Positions 34,048-45,343 of a DNA stretch of 64,000 bases are shown piece after piece; position 1 is the first letter of the stretch, and each line of letters begins with the position of its first letter. This DNA comes from Apodemus sylvaticus (taxonomy: Eukaryota; Chordata; Mammalia; Rodentia; Muridae), in assembly GCF_947179515.1 (NCBI RefSeq), contig NC_067495.1, positions 26,923,913-26,987,912 on the forward strand, read 5' to 3'. Position numbers and translations under genes: made by a program. The notes under the pieces were generated by a model. That model saw nothing but the letters and a program-made list of their open reading frames with translations. It made no database searches and was not told where the DNA came from.

Positions 34048-37000
34048 ATGATAGGAAGTAACAATCACTATTCCTTAATATCTCTTAACATCAATGGACT
34101 CAATGCCCCAATAAAAAGACACAGACTAACTGACTGGATACGTAAACAGGACCCTACATTTTGCTGCTTACAGGAAACACACCTCAGGGTCAAAGACAAA
34201 CACTACCTTAGAGTAAAAGGCTGGAAGACAATTTTACAAGCAAATGGTCTCAGGAAACAAGCTGGAGTAGCCATTTTAATATCAGATAAAATTGACTTTC
34301 AACCCAAAGTCATCAAAAGAGACTCTGAGGGACACTTCTTGCTGGTCAAAGGAAAAATACAACAAGAAGAACTCTCAATCCTGAACATCTATGCTCCAAA
34401 TGCAAGGGCACCCGCTTTCATAAAAGAAACTTTATTAAAACTCAAAGCACACATTGCACCTAACACAATAATTGTGGGTGACTTCAACACTGCACTTTCC
34501 TCAATGGACCGATCAGGAAAACAGAAACTAAACAAGGACACAATGAAACTAATTGAAGCTTTGGACCAATTAGATTTAACTGATATATATAGAACATTCT
34601 ATCCTAAAACAAAAGAATATACCTTTTTTTCAGCACCTCATGGTACCTTCTCCAAAATCGACCATATAATTGGTCACAAGACAGACCTCAACAAATATAA
34701 AAAGATAGAACTAATCCCATGCCTCCTATCTGATCACTATGGAATAAAAGTGGTCTTCAATAGCAACAGAAACAACAGAAAACCCACATACACGTGGAAA
34801 TTGAACAATACTCTACTCAATGACACCTTGGTCAAGGAAGAAATAAAGAAAGAAATTAAAGACTTTTTAGAACACAATGAAAATGAAAACACAACATACC
34901 CAAATCTATGGGACACAATGAAAGCAGTGCTAAGAGGAAAACTCATAGCCCTGAGTGCCTCCAAAAAGAAAATGGAGAGAGCATACATTACCAACTTAAT
35001 GACACACCTGAAAGCCCTAGAACAAAAAGAAGCTATTTCACCCAGGAGGAGTAGAAGGCAGGAAATCATCAAACTCAGGGCCGAAATCAATCAAGTAGAA
35101 ACAAAGAGAACCATACAAAAAATCAACAAAACTAGGAGCTGGTTCTTTGAGAAAATCAACAAGATAGATAAACCCTTAGCCAGACTGACCAAAGGGCACA
35201 GAGAAAGTATCCAAATTAACAAACTTAGAAATGAAAAGGGAGACATAACAACGGAAACTGAGGAAATCCAAAAAATCATCAGATCCTACTACAAGAGCCT
35301 GTACTCAACACAACTGGAGAATCTGGAGGAAATGGACAATTTCCTTGACAGATACCAAATACCAAAATTAAATCAGGACCAACTAGACCATCTAAACAGT
35401 CCCATAAAGCCTAAAGAAATAGAAGGAGTCATAGAAAGTCTTCCAACCAAAAAAAGCACAGGACCAGATGGTTTCAGTGCAGAATTCTACCAGACCTTCA
35501 AAGAAGAGTTAACACCAATACTCTTCAAACTATTCCACAAAATAGAAACAGAAGGAACACTACCCAATTCCTTCTACGAAGCCACAATTACGCTGATACC
35601 AAAGCCACACAAAGATCCAACAAAGAAAGAGAACTTCAGACCAATTTCCCTTATGAACATCGATGCAAAAATACTCAACAAAATTCTTGCCAACCGAATC
35701 CAAGAACACATCAAAACGATCATCCACCATGATCAAGTAGGCTTTATCCCGGGAATGCAGGGTTGGTTCAATATACGGAAATCCATCAATACAATCCACT
35801 ACATAAACAAACTCAAAGAACAAAACCACATGGTCATTTCATTGGATGCTGAAAAAGCATTTGACAAAATTCAGCATCCTTTCATGCTTAAAGTCTTGGA
35901 GAGAACAGGAATTCAAGGCCCATACCTAAACATAGTAAAAGCAATATACAGCAAACCGGTAGCCAGCATCAAACTAAACGGAGAGAAACTTGAAGCAATC
36001 CCACTGAAATCAGGGACCAGACAAGGCTGCCCCCTTTCTCCTTATCTTTTCAATATTGTACTTGAGGTACTAGCTCGGGCAATTCGACAACATAAGGAGG
36101 TCAAAGGGATACAAATTGGAAAGGAGGAAGTCAAACTATCATTATTTGCAGACGACATGATCGTCTACCTAAGTGACCCAAAGAACTCCACTAGAGAGCT
36201 CCTACAGCTGATAAACAACTTCAGCAAAGTGGCAGGTTACAAAATCAACTCAAGCAAATCAGTGGCCTTCCTATACTCAAAGGATAAGCAGGCTGAGAAA
36301 GAAATTAGGGAAATGACCCCCTTCACAATAGCCACAAACAGTATAAAGTATCTTGGGGTGACTCTTACCAAACATGCGAAAGATCTGTATGGCAAGAACT
36401 TCAAGACTCTGAAGAAGGAAATGGAAGAAGACCTCAAAAAATGGGAAAACCTCCCATGCTCATGGATCGGTAGAATCAATATAGTTAAAATGGCCATTTT
36501 GCCTAAAGCACTATACAGATTCAATGCAATACCCATCAAAATCCCAACTCAATTCTTCACAGAGTTAGAAAGAGCAATTATCAAATTCATCTGGAACAAC
36601 AAAAAACCCAGGATAGCTAAAACTATTCTCAGCAACAAAAGAAAATCTGGGGGAATCAGTATCCCTGACCTCAAGCAATACTACAGAGCAATAGTGTTAA
36701 AAACTGCATGGTATTGGTACAGTGACAGGCAGGAGGATCAATGGAACAGGATTGAAGATCCAGAAATGAACCCACACACCTATGGCCACTTGATCCTCGA
36801 CAAAGAGGCTGAAAACATCCAATGGAAAAAAGATAGCCTTTTCAACAAATGGTGCTGGTTCAACTGGAGGTCAGCATGCAGAAGAATGCGAATTGATCCA
36901 TCCTTGTCTCCTTGTACTAAGCTCAAATCCAAATGGATCAAGGACCTCCACATAAAGCCAGACACTCTGAAGCTAATAGAAAAGAAACTGGGGAAGACCC

Positions 37001-37872
37001 TTGAGGACATCGGTACAGGGAGAAAGTTTCTGAACAGAACACCAATAGTGTATGCTCTAAGAGCAAGAATTGACAAATGGGACCTCATAAGGTTACAGAG
37101 TTTCTGTAAGGCAAAGGACACCATCAAGAGGACAGATCGGCAACCAACAAATTGGGAAAAGATCTTCACCAATCCTACATCAGATAGAGGGCTAATATCC
37201 AATATATATAAAGAACTCAAGAAGTTAGACTCCAGAAAACCGAACAACCCTATTAAAAAATGGGGTACAGAGTTAAACAAAGAATTCTCACCTGAAGAAC
37301 TTCGGATGGCGGAGAAGCATCTTAAAAAATGCTCCACTTCATTAGTCATTAGGGAAATGCAAATCAAAACAACCCTAAGATTTCATCTTACACCAGTCAG
37401 AATGGCTAAGATTAAAAATTCAGGAGACAGCAGGTGTTGGAGAGGGTGCGGAGAAAGAGGAACACTCCTCCACTGCTGGTGGGGTTGCAAATTGGTACAA
37501 CCACTCTGGAAAGCAGTCTGGCGGTTCCTCCGAAAACTGGGCACCTCACTTCCAGAAGATCCTGCTATACCACTCCTGGGCATATACCCAGAGGATTCCC
37601 CACCATGTAATAAGGATACATGCTCTACTATGTTCATAGCAGCCCTATTTATAATTGCCAGATGCTGGAAAGAACCCAGGTATCCCTCAACAGAAGAGTG
37701 GATACAAAAAATGTGGTATATCTACACAATGGAGTACTATTCAGCCATTAGAAACAATGAATTCATGAAATTCTTAGGCAAATGGATGGAGCTAGAGAAC
37801 ATCATACTAAGTGAGGTAACCCAGACTCAAAAGGTGAATCATGGTATGCACTCACTAATAAGTGGTTATTAA
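34048..37872 (+). CDS. ORF2: L1 ORF2 protein (endonuclease-reverse transcriptase), intact
   Basis: The 1274-residue enzyme carries out target-primed reverse transcription. Its endonuclease nicks genomic DNA at TTTT/A and its reverse transcriptase copies the RNA from the nick. The apurinic-endonuclease-like domain (about 1-239) keeps N14, E43, D145, N147, D229 and H230, at the same numbers as the human enzyme. The reverse transcriptase domain (about 450-770) shows FRPISLMN, VISLDAEKAFDKI, GTRQGCPLSP and the catalytic FADD at residues 700-703. The cysteine-rich CX3CX7HX4C motif has C1130, C1134, H1142 and C1147. No stop or frameshift interrupts it. It starts 59 bp after the ORF1 stop, so translation must reinitiate or enter internally, as known for L1. 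Whether it is active cannot be read from sequence alone. Confidence 0.97.
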   Translation: MIGSNNHYSLISLNINGLNAPIKRHRLTDWIRKQDPTFCCLQETHLRVKDKHYLRVKGWKTILQANGLRKQAGVAILISDKIDFQPKVIKRDSEGHFLLVKGKIQQEELSILNIYAPNARAPAFIKETLLKLKAHIAPNTIIVGDFNTALSSMDRSGKQKLNKDTMKLIEALDQLDLTDIYRTFYPKTKEYTFFSAPHGTFSKIDHIIGHKTDLNKYKKIELIPCLLSDHYGIKVVFNSNRNNRKPTYTWKLNNTLLNDTLVKEEIKKEIKDFLEHNENENTTYPNLWDTMKAVLRGKLIALSASKKKMERAYITNLMTHLKALEQKEAISPRRSRRQEIIKLRAEINQVETKRTIQKINKTRSWFFEKINKIDKPLARLTKGHRESIQINKLRNEKGDITTETEEIQKIIRSYYKSLYSTQLENLEEMDNFLDRYQIPKLNQDQLDHLNSPIKPKEIEGVIESLPTKKSTGPDGFSAEFYQTFKEELTPILFKLFHKIETEGTLPNSFYEATITLIPKPHKDPTKKENFRPISLMNIDAKILNKILANRIQEHIKTIIHHDQVGFIPGMQGWFNIRKSINTIHYINKLKEQNHMVISLDAEKAFDKIQHPFMLKVLERTGIQGPYLNIVKAIYSKPVASIKLNGEKLEAIPLKSGTRQGCPLSPYLFNIVLEVLARAIRQHKEVKGIQIGKEEVKLSLFADDMIVYLSDPKNSTRELLQLINNFSKVAGYKINSSKSVAFLYSKDKQAEKEIREMTPFTIATNSIKYLGVTLTKHAKDLYGKNFKTLKKEMEEDLKKWENLPCSWIGRINIVKMAILPKALYRFNAIPIKIPTQFFTELERAIIKFIWNNKKPRIAKTILSNKRKSGGISIPDLKQYYRAIVLKTAWYWYSDRQEDQWNRIEDPEMNPHTYGHLILDKEAENIQWKKDSLFNKWCWFNWRSACRRMRIDPSLSPCTKLKSKWIKDLHIKPDTLKLIEKKLGKTLEDIGTGRKFLNRTPIVYALRARIDKWDLIRLQSFCKAKDTIKRTDRQPTNWEKIFTNPTSDRGLISNIYKELKKLDSRKPNNPIKKWGTELNKEFSPEELRMAEKHLKKCSTSLVIREMQIKTTLRFHLTPVRMAKIKNSGDSRCWRGCGERGTLLHCWWGCKLVQPLWKAVWRFLRKLGTSLPEDPAIPLLGIYPEDSPPCNKDTCSTMFIAALFIIARCWKEPRYPSTEEWIQKMWYIYTMEYYSAIRNNEFMKFLGKWMELENIILSEVTQTQKVNHGMHSLISGY

Positions 37873-38133
37873 CCTAGAAAACTGGAATACCCAAAACATA
37901 ATCCACACATCAAATGAGATACAAGAAGAAAGCAGGAGTGGTCCCTGGTTCTGGAAAGACTCAGTGAAACAGTATTTGGCAAAACCAGAACGGGGAACTG
38001 GGAAGGGGTGGGAGGGAGGACAGGGGAAGAGAAGGGTGCTTACGGGACTTTCGGGGAGTGGGGGGGGGGGCTAGAAAAGGGGAAATCATTTGAAATGTAA
38101 ATAAATTATATCAAATAAAAAAAAAAGACAAAA
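37873..38133 (+). other. L1 #1 3' UTR with G-rich tract and A-rich tail
   Basis: A short 3' UTR. Its centre (about 37992-38082) is a G-rich polypurine tract including GGGGAGTGGGGGGGGGG, with enough G runs to form quadruplexes. It ends in ATAAATTATATCAAATAAA followed by an interrupted A tail. The same tract occurs in the 19.5-kb and 52.7/53.2-kb copies. Confidence 0.9.
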
Positions 38134-38148
38134 AAAAATCGGCAATCT
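38134..38148. repeat. Right target-site duplication of L1 #1
   Basis: Exact copy of 31477-31491. Confidence 0.97.
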
Positions 38149-38149
38149 A

Positions 38150-41100
38150 TCCTATATAGTAATGAAAATAAAATAACTTTCTAGTCAGCCATATGTCAAT
38201 CACAGTTAAGGTTGGTATTGGCAAGAGACATGGAAATGTAAGCAAATAAAATTGAAACAAACAATTATGACAGGATAGCTAAGATACAAGTTGGGCTGTG
38301 GGAGCAACCAGAGTATAACTGGCTTCTTGAATGTGCAGAGGCCTTGTGGAAGAAAGGTCCCCCCTGAAATTATATATACCTTCTCTCACGTATAAAAATT
38401 CAGCTTGGGCAGCCCTCTTTGGAGCAGCAGGTGTGCCTTTACTAAACACCAACCTTCTGATACTCTAGCCATAGACTCACCAACTTCCAGACTTATAAGT
38501 ACTAAATTTATATTGTTTATAAATTTTAATGTCCTATTTGTAACTGGAAACTACATAATATAAAATGCAACAATTTAATTACTTTAAGTGTAGAGTTGAA
38601 TAGTGTTCAACCTATTTATATATTGTCAAAAAGCAGATCTCAAAGGCTTTGTCATCTTGTTAAACTGACACTTGAATAAACTTATATTCTCCTTAGATTT
38701 TCTACTTCTGTGTTAGAAAAAATAATCATGTATTTAAAGAGCTATCATCTCCCACTTCAGTCATCCTACTTGGAGGAATTCCGAACCCCACGGCAGACAT
38801 GTTTTTTAGTCAGAAATGTTGAAGTTTTCCAAAGTGCTGTTGCACTGAGGTAGAATTCTCCACTTTATTCTTTGACTATTAGAACTTCAGGGAAGATATG
38901 CAAGGGACTGTATGAATCAGCATCTGGTTTGAAAGAAGATCAATATAGCTTAGTGTTCTCAATAAAATAAAACCAGGGAGCCAATTTAATTATTATGCTT
39001 CTGTTGCACTTTCTATCCCCAAAGCTAATTATTTTGCAGTAAGGATCTCCACCTTGATGATAGCCCATGCTATACAAAATTTAGAATTCAATAATGGTGC
39101 ATCTGACTTAAGGGAGTCAGAGCTTGGCAGACACATTTTGATTATCTAAAAGCTCCGGGAGAGGCATAAGCCCTGAGAAAACAGAGAGAGCCAGGGAACA
39201 AGCAAGCAGGTGAGAAAGGAAGAAGGAAAGGCAGATAGAATGAGGGAGGGAAGGGAGGAGTGAGGGAGAATTAGGATGGAAGAATTAAAGAATAACTGTG
39301 GATTTTAGAATGTCTTTCAACTCAAATATATTTTGCCATAAATTAAAATTAAAATGTTCATTATGGGCCCAAGTTGCCTTTATTCCAGCCTATTTCAGAC
39401 TAGATGGGTGTCTGTCTGACAAATGGATTGAAACTACTGGAGCTGTTAGACTGCATTCAGTGGGCTGGCTGCTGTTCCAGTCAGCTTCATCATCACAAAA
39501 CCTTTTGGCATCATGTCTCTAGAGCCTTTCTATGGGTCATTAAACCTCTGAAGGAAAGAGGAAAGTTAGAGGACAATGCTACCTCTAGCATTTTCTGGTC
39601 AAGCCTGGCTTTCACAGGTATTTGTGGAATTCTGTAAAGATTTAGGAAAAGGATGCAAAGGAGGCCTGAGAAGGGAATTGACTCGCAGGAAATGTATTAG
39701 GTTAGGACTTGGTCCCAGCATCAAAACCTCTGAGGGCAAAGAGGAAGCAGCCTTCGTAAATGAAAAGCTGAGTATCAAGCCATCACAAAAGGGATACCTT
39801 GGGATAATTAATATCTTCCTCTTTATTAGAAATTGTCCCTGGTTTTTGTACTTATTCTCCCAGGTCTTGGGAAACCCTTCAAACCAAGGCAAACCAAGAT
39901 AATTAGTTGCTATCCCCATAAACTCTGGAGCTCCTGTGATTGTCTATAGATCTTGTTGTTTCTATTGTGTTGTTATTACTGCTATTGCCAGGGATAAAGC
40001 CAAGATTTCATACATTGCTCTAGAGGAAGCTATACATATGGCCCCAGAAATGGCTTGAATCATGACTAGGTGTATGTTTGTGCCTCAGATCATCTATTAA
40101 CTTGATAGAGAGATTTATTTTCACTACTGTCCAAATAAGTACAGGCTTGGATGAGGTGTTCCTCTTCAGCTAAGACCAACTTCTGGAAGGGAACTCAGCT
40201 ATATGTCATTTACTGTTTTAGCAGTTAAGAAAACAAATACTTCAATTATAAAGGAAGGAACACTGAAAGGTGGCTGATTTATCTGTAAATTATAATCCAG
40301 GCACTCACCACTACTGCATGGTAATAGGCATAGATGAGAGTTAGGTCATTCTTTCAAAGTAGTCTTTGTGTTTAGAATCTAATACCTTATTCCCAACTTC
40401 TACTCTACCATATAAATGCATGCCTACCATATAAATTGGTACAAAAAATGGCTACCCCTAGTTGCCAAGGCAAATATTAACTTCTATGTGCCAGAAGTGG
40501 GTACTCAGCACTCAGCATCTCTATGTTCCCACCCATCCCTCTTTCTACAAAGATGATCTTAATGCATCGAAGCTTCATTTCTTTCATGTGATTATGAGAT
40601 TAACAGTGTTTACTTCTTAAGGTTCTTGTGAACATTAAATGAAATTTAGATAGAATAACAATCAGATGATAGATATATAACAGATAATTAACAGAAAGAA
40701 AAGATATAGACAGGTCCATGCTGTCTTAGAGATATTGTATTATATTGTGTCTTAAGAGTCAATAATTCACCTTTGAATTTTATATTTTGTCTTCATTATT
40801 TACTGCCTATATGCCACTTGTCCCTGAAGAAATTATTTTGTCTCTATATGCTTCAGTTTTTGGGCTAATGAACTGAGTTGTTGTGAGGTTCCAGTGAAAT
40901 ATTTTTCTTTAAATTACTGTGACTAATGCTTATTGCACAGATAAGGACTCAGTGTTTGTTAACTACTATTATTGTATGCAGAATCCTGTCACAGAGTTTA
41001 ACACATAGTGCAGGTAATATAAATTATCCCTTATTGATATCACCAAATGGTCAACAGTGTTACAGTCATGGTGGGAAGCTTTCTTTTCCTGGTGCATTGG

Positions 41101-41520
41101 ACATTTTGGGTGGTGGATGTTGAGAGATGCTTTTATCATGGAAGGGTTGAGAGAGCCTACTTTGAAAGTGCTGGCTGTGTATTGAACTAGGGATTCTAAG
41201 AGTGTGAGAGTCAGATCAACACAATACTTTCTTGAGAACCTGTTATAAATTCCTAGATTCTATCTCAGACCTAGTAACTTGGAAACTCTGGAGCTGAAGC
41301 CCAGGGATCTGTGTTTTAACAAATCATTTTGGCAAGCAGTCAAATTTGAGGACTGATAGGTTTTTGAAAGAAGATAATAGGAATCTTAAAAATTTTTCAT
41401 GGGAAATAAAGACTGGTGTCTTTAAGAACAGATTACAAGTATTTTCCTTCAAAGATGTCTCTTGATATGGCCTTACACAGAATGAGGAATATCTCATCAT
41501 GCTCATAATATAGTTACTGT
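38150..41520. other. Unannotated sequence
   Basis: About 3.4 kb with no recognised repeat or gene, apart from a purine-rich GAAGG/GAGGGA stretch at 39165-39270. Frames of 108 and 106 codons overlap on opposite strands around 39.6-39.9 kb and lack motifs; I regard them as chance. Confidence 0.45.
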
Positions 41521-41522
41521 GA

Positions 41523-41571
41523 ATGTATGTATGTATGTATGTATGTATGTATGTATGTATGTATGTGTATA
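41523..41571. repeat. (ATGT)n tetranucleotide microsatellite
   Basis: About 11 to 12 ATGT units. Confidence 0.98.
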
Positions 41572-41768
41572 GAAGGTGTTCAATAAATAATTACCATTCT
41601 CAGGGGCAAGGAAAGCTATGATGATGGTAAAGATCTTCCAAGTTTGAAATCATTTAATATACCAGAATCTCTTCTTAATATAAATCCAGGACAAAGAAGT
41701 CTCTATGTATGGGCCTCTCTCCTCTGCTCCTGTGTGCCTTTCTGGTGAGTAAAGACTTAATATTAGGA

Positions 41769-42095
41769 GGATCAGGGTGATGGTTCATTATGTAAGAACA
41801 CTTATAACACATGTCTGACAACTTGAGTTTGATTCTAGGAACCCACGTAAAAACACAAATGTAGTGACCCACATCTGTTATCCCTGATCATCTATAGTGA
41901 GATGGGACAGGAGAATCACCTAGGAGTTCATTGGATAGCTGTATTAGAGGATGCTGAGCATGAGAAGTCCTGATGCTAAGGATAAGAGACCCTGTAACGG
42001 CACAGTGGGAAGCGAGAAAGCACTCTAGAAAGTTGGTCTCTGACCCCCACAGATACACTGTACCTTAAGGCTACACAGACTCCCACACAGTAAAT
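41769..42095 (+). mobile_element. B4-type composite SINE
   Basis: GGGTGATGGTTCATTATGTAAGAACAC...GACAACTTGAGTTTGATTCTAGGAACCCAC is the tRNA-like 5' half. GTAGTGACCCACATCTGTTATCCCTGATC...GAGATGGGACAGGAGAATCACC...GAGACCCTGTAACG is the B1-like half. CTGACCCCCACAGATACACTGTACC...CACAC is the tail. It is moderately diverged. Confidence 0.7.
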
Positions 42096-42104
42096 AATAC
42101 TAGG

Positions 42105-42398
42105 TTTCTAATTCTTTGGCTTTTCAGAGTTAGAATGGTGCCTTGGCCAATATAGCTGTTGAAAGGAGCTAGCATCTACTTTCTTGCAGACTAAAGATAC
42201 AGCTAAGCATCCTCTAAGCTACCCATGTAGCCAACCCTCTATTTTTATGCCCAAATAAGACTTTAAGGAAGGAAGGGGAAATTGACCAAAAACTACACAT
42301 CCTTCCAAAGGTTTCAACATTTGGTACCAATCATTGGTATGAATCACATATACTTTGGAATGTTACTGTAATCATGCATATGAAAATTGTCATAGTTG
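42105..42398. other. Unannotated sequence
   Basis: Nothing recognised. Confidence 0.4.
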
Positions 42399-42411
42399 AG
42401 GCAAAAGTTTT

Positions 42412-44149
42412 TTTATTGAGTATCTTTTTCATTCACATTGCCAATGGTAAAACCTTTCCCAATTTCCCCCTCTCCCAAAAGACTCCCTTCCCAACGATTT
42501 CCCCATTTCCCTTTTTTGTGGCCTCTATTGAGCCTTTACCTGACCAAAGCCCACTCCTCCCACTGATGCCCAACAAGGTATTCCTCTGCCACATTTTTGG
42601 CTGGAACCATGTATCAACCCTTGGTTGATGGTTCAGTCCCTGGGAGTCTTGGGGTATCTGGGTGTCCGAAGTCATTGTTCTTCCCATGGGGCTATATATC
42701 CCTTCAGCTCCTCCAGACCACCCTCCAGATCCTCTGTTGGGGACCCCAAGCCCAGTCCAATAGTTGGCTGCTAGTTTCTGCCTCTGTATTTGTAAGGCTC
42801 TGGCAGGGCCCCTCTGGAGACAGCCATGGCATGCTCCTTATGGTACATGCTTCTCGTCATAGTTTCGGGTTTGGTGACTGTTTATAGGATGAATCCCCAG
42901 GTAGGGCACTCACTGGGTGGCCTTTACTTCAGACTCTGCTCCATACATTGCCTCCCTTGTTGCTCCTGTGAGTATTTTGTTCCCTTTCTTAGAGGAACCA
43001 TAACACCGTCACATAAGTCCTCCTTCTTCTTGAGCTTCCTGTGCTGGGAAAATTGCAACTTGTTTATTTTGAGATTTTGGACTAGCATCTGCTTATTAAT
43101 TGAGTGCATACCATGTGCATCCTTTTGTGATTGGGTTACCTCGCTCAGGATGACATTTTCAAGTTCCATCCATTTGCCTAAGAATTTCATGAATTCATTG
43201 TTTTTAATAGCTGAATAGTACCCCATTGTGTATATATACCATATTTCTGTATCCATTCTTCTCTTGAGGGACATCTGTGTTCTTTCCAGCTTCTGGCTAT
43301 TATAAATAAGGCTGCTATGAACATAGTGGAGCATGTGTCCTTATTACATGTAGGAGCACCTTCTGGGTATATGCACAGGAGTGGTATAGCTGGGTCCACA
43401 GGTAGTACTATGTCTAATTTTTGGAGGAATCGTCAAACTGATTTCCAGAGTGGTTTGACCAGCTTGCAATCCCACCAACAATGGAGAAGTGTTCCTCTTT
43501 TCCCACATCCTCTCCAGCATCTGCTGTCCCCCTGAGTTTTTCATCAGGAGCTAAAAAAATCCCGTGGAAAAAAGACAGCATTTTTAACAAATGGTGCTGG
43601 ATCAACTGGAGATCTGCATGCAGAAAAATGCAAATCAACCCATTCTTATCTCCTTGTACAGTGCTCAAGTCCAAGTGGATCAAAGATCTACACATAAAAT
43701 CAGACACAGTGAAGCTTATAGAGGAGAAAGTGGGAACAAACATTGAACACATGGGCACAGGGGGAAAGTTTCTGAACAATACACCAATGGCTTATGCTCT
43801 AAGAACAAGAATTGACAAATGGGACTTCATAAAACTGCAAGCTTCTGTAAGGCAAAGGAAATAGTCAGTAGGACAAAACCCACAACTAACAAATTGGGAA
43901 AAGATCTTTACTAACCCTACATCTGATAGAGGGATAATATTCAGTGTATACAAAGAACTCAAGAAGTTAGTCTCCAGAGAATAAAATAACCCTATTAAAA
44001 ATGGGGTACAGAGCTAACAGGGAATTCTCAACCGAGGAACATCAAATGGCTCTAAAGCACCTAAAGAAATATTCAGCATCCTTAGTTAACAGGGAAATGC
44101 AAATCAAAATAGCACTGAGATTCCACCTTATACCAGTCAGAATGGTTAA
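42412..44149 (-). mobile_element. 5'-inverted (twin-primed) older L1, ORF2 3' half plus 3' UTR
   Basis: From 42412 to about 43546 the sequence is a minus-strand L1 3' UTR (T-rich start, CTGTTGGGGACCCC and GCTCTGGCAGGGCCCCTCTGGAGACAG landmarks) plus the ORF2 3' end. From about 43549 to 44149 it is ORF2 upstream of that point, in plus orientation (matching ORF2 residues of about 920-1120). The two parts meet at almost the same ORF2 position, with only a few bases missing, as expected of twin priming. The duplication AGGCAAAAGTTTT flanks it at 42399-42411 and 44150-44162. The reading frames contain stops, and the 3' UTR differs from the young family, so it is an older subfamily. Confidence 0.93.
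43549..43864 (+). pseudogene. L1 ORF2 fragment (inverted part)
   Basis: The open stretch is recognisably ORF2p (KKDSIFNKWCW, KSKWIKDLHIKSD, RTRIDKWDFIKLQ). It ends at a frameshift and stop near 43862. It lies downstream of the reverse transcriptase domain and has no function by itself. Confidence 0.9.
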
Positions 44150-44162
44150 AAGGCAAAAGTTT

Positions 44163-45340
44163 TGACACTTTTATTTTCAGATATAAAAGCATATGGGAGT
44201 CCTGTTGGGCACAAATGACTCTATATTTTCTAAATCTCTCTACAACAGAAATGTGTAAGCCACAATCTTCTGTCCTGAATTCCATATGGCTTTAATTAAC
44301 TTGCAAAGTGAATAAGTGCATTTTCCATTTAATGGAAAGGGCTTTTGGCAGTAGGACCACTTACTTTGCACTAGTTAATGGAGCATTAAGAAAAAGACAG
44401 AGAAATATTAATCATATTTGAAAACACAGCTATCTTTGGTGCTAGGCTATTACCCACTTATGGTACCACTTACAAAAATGATGCAACCTATCCAAGTGTA
44501 ATGTTTGTCCTACTATTAATATTATCATATAAAATATTAATGAACTTAGAAGCTACATGCTCTAAAACATTCTCTAAAAATTAATAGAAAACACTATAAT
44601 TTTCAGCTACTGACCAATGTCATCTCTCACGTAAAGAATCCTCTCATTTTCACCATGAGACTACCCATTGTCACAGCTACAGTAAGCAAAATGAAAAGAA
44701 TGGACAGAAACATTAAAATTCTTGGTCACAAAATGTGTAGTAAATACTGTTGTGTGTTCCTTTAAAAAGAGAGAGAATACTGCTCACTACTTCAATAACA
44801 AAGCTGTCATGAATAACCTGAAAGCAGCTTCCTTAAACAGTGTTGTCTTGTGCTTCCAAAGTGACTTTGTCTTTCATATAACTATTGATTGCTACCCATG
44901 TAGTGAGGGTGCTACGCAGAGCACCAAGGTCACTTCATCCCCCAGTTTATAAAGATTGGCTTTCACAGTGAACACAGAGGACAGTGATGAATGCTGCTTC
45001 ATTTAGAGCAGATGGGAACATCCTGGCAGAGTCAGAAACTGTATTTGGCAGAGTAGGTGAGGGCAGTTCCTGAAGAATGAGATAGTGCTGGGCGAATTCC
45101 AACATAGTACACACTGACCCATTGAAGTAATGGAAATATATTAGTTTTCCAGAGTTTCCTTAACAAAGCAGAGCAAATTGAGTGGTAAAAATAACAGACA
45201 CTGGTTTTCTCACAGTTCTGGATGATAGAGGTCCAAGAACAACAATGTTGGTAGTATTGCTTTACTGTGTCTGTATATCATCCTCATCTCTTCCTCTTCT
45301 GTTTCTGTCTTAATATGTTCTTCTTTTAAGACTGACAAGT
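44163..45340. other. Unannotated sequence
   Basis: No recognised feature. Confidence 0.45.
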
Positions 45341-45343
45341 TAT

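Larger units (their letters stand above)
31492..38133 (+). mobile_element. Full-length L1 retrotransposon #1, both ORFs intact
   Basis: A complete non-LTR retrotransposon of about 6.64 kb: 5' UTR 31492-32728, ORF1 32729-33988, inter-ORF spacer 33989-34047, ORF2 34048-37872, 3' UTR 37873 to about 38109, A-rich tail to 38133. A perfect 15-bp target-site duplication brackets it. Both ORFs are open and the catalytic motifs are present, so by sequence it is a candidate active source element. A copy with closely similar ORFs lies in inverted orientation at 53131-59751, showing a recently amplified family. Its 5' UTR and its enlarged ORF1 do not match the M. musculus A, Tf or Gf types as I know them. 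Confidence 0.98.

Noticed and set aside
36780..37367. 195-codon open frame on the strand opposite L1 #1 ORF2 (and its equivalents 53876-54463, 54704-55006, 57680-58009)
   Set aside because: These are antisense shadows of the conserved ORF1/ORF2 coding sequence and recur in both L1 copies only because the sense sequence is conserved.
39576..39919. Overlapping 108- and 106-codon frames on opposite strands
   Set aside because: Mutual shadows without motifs; no repeat or gene context supports either.
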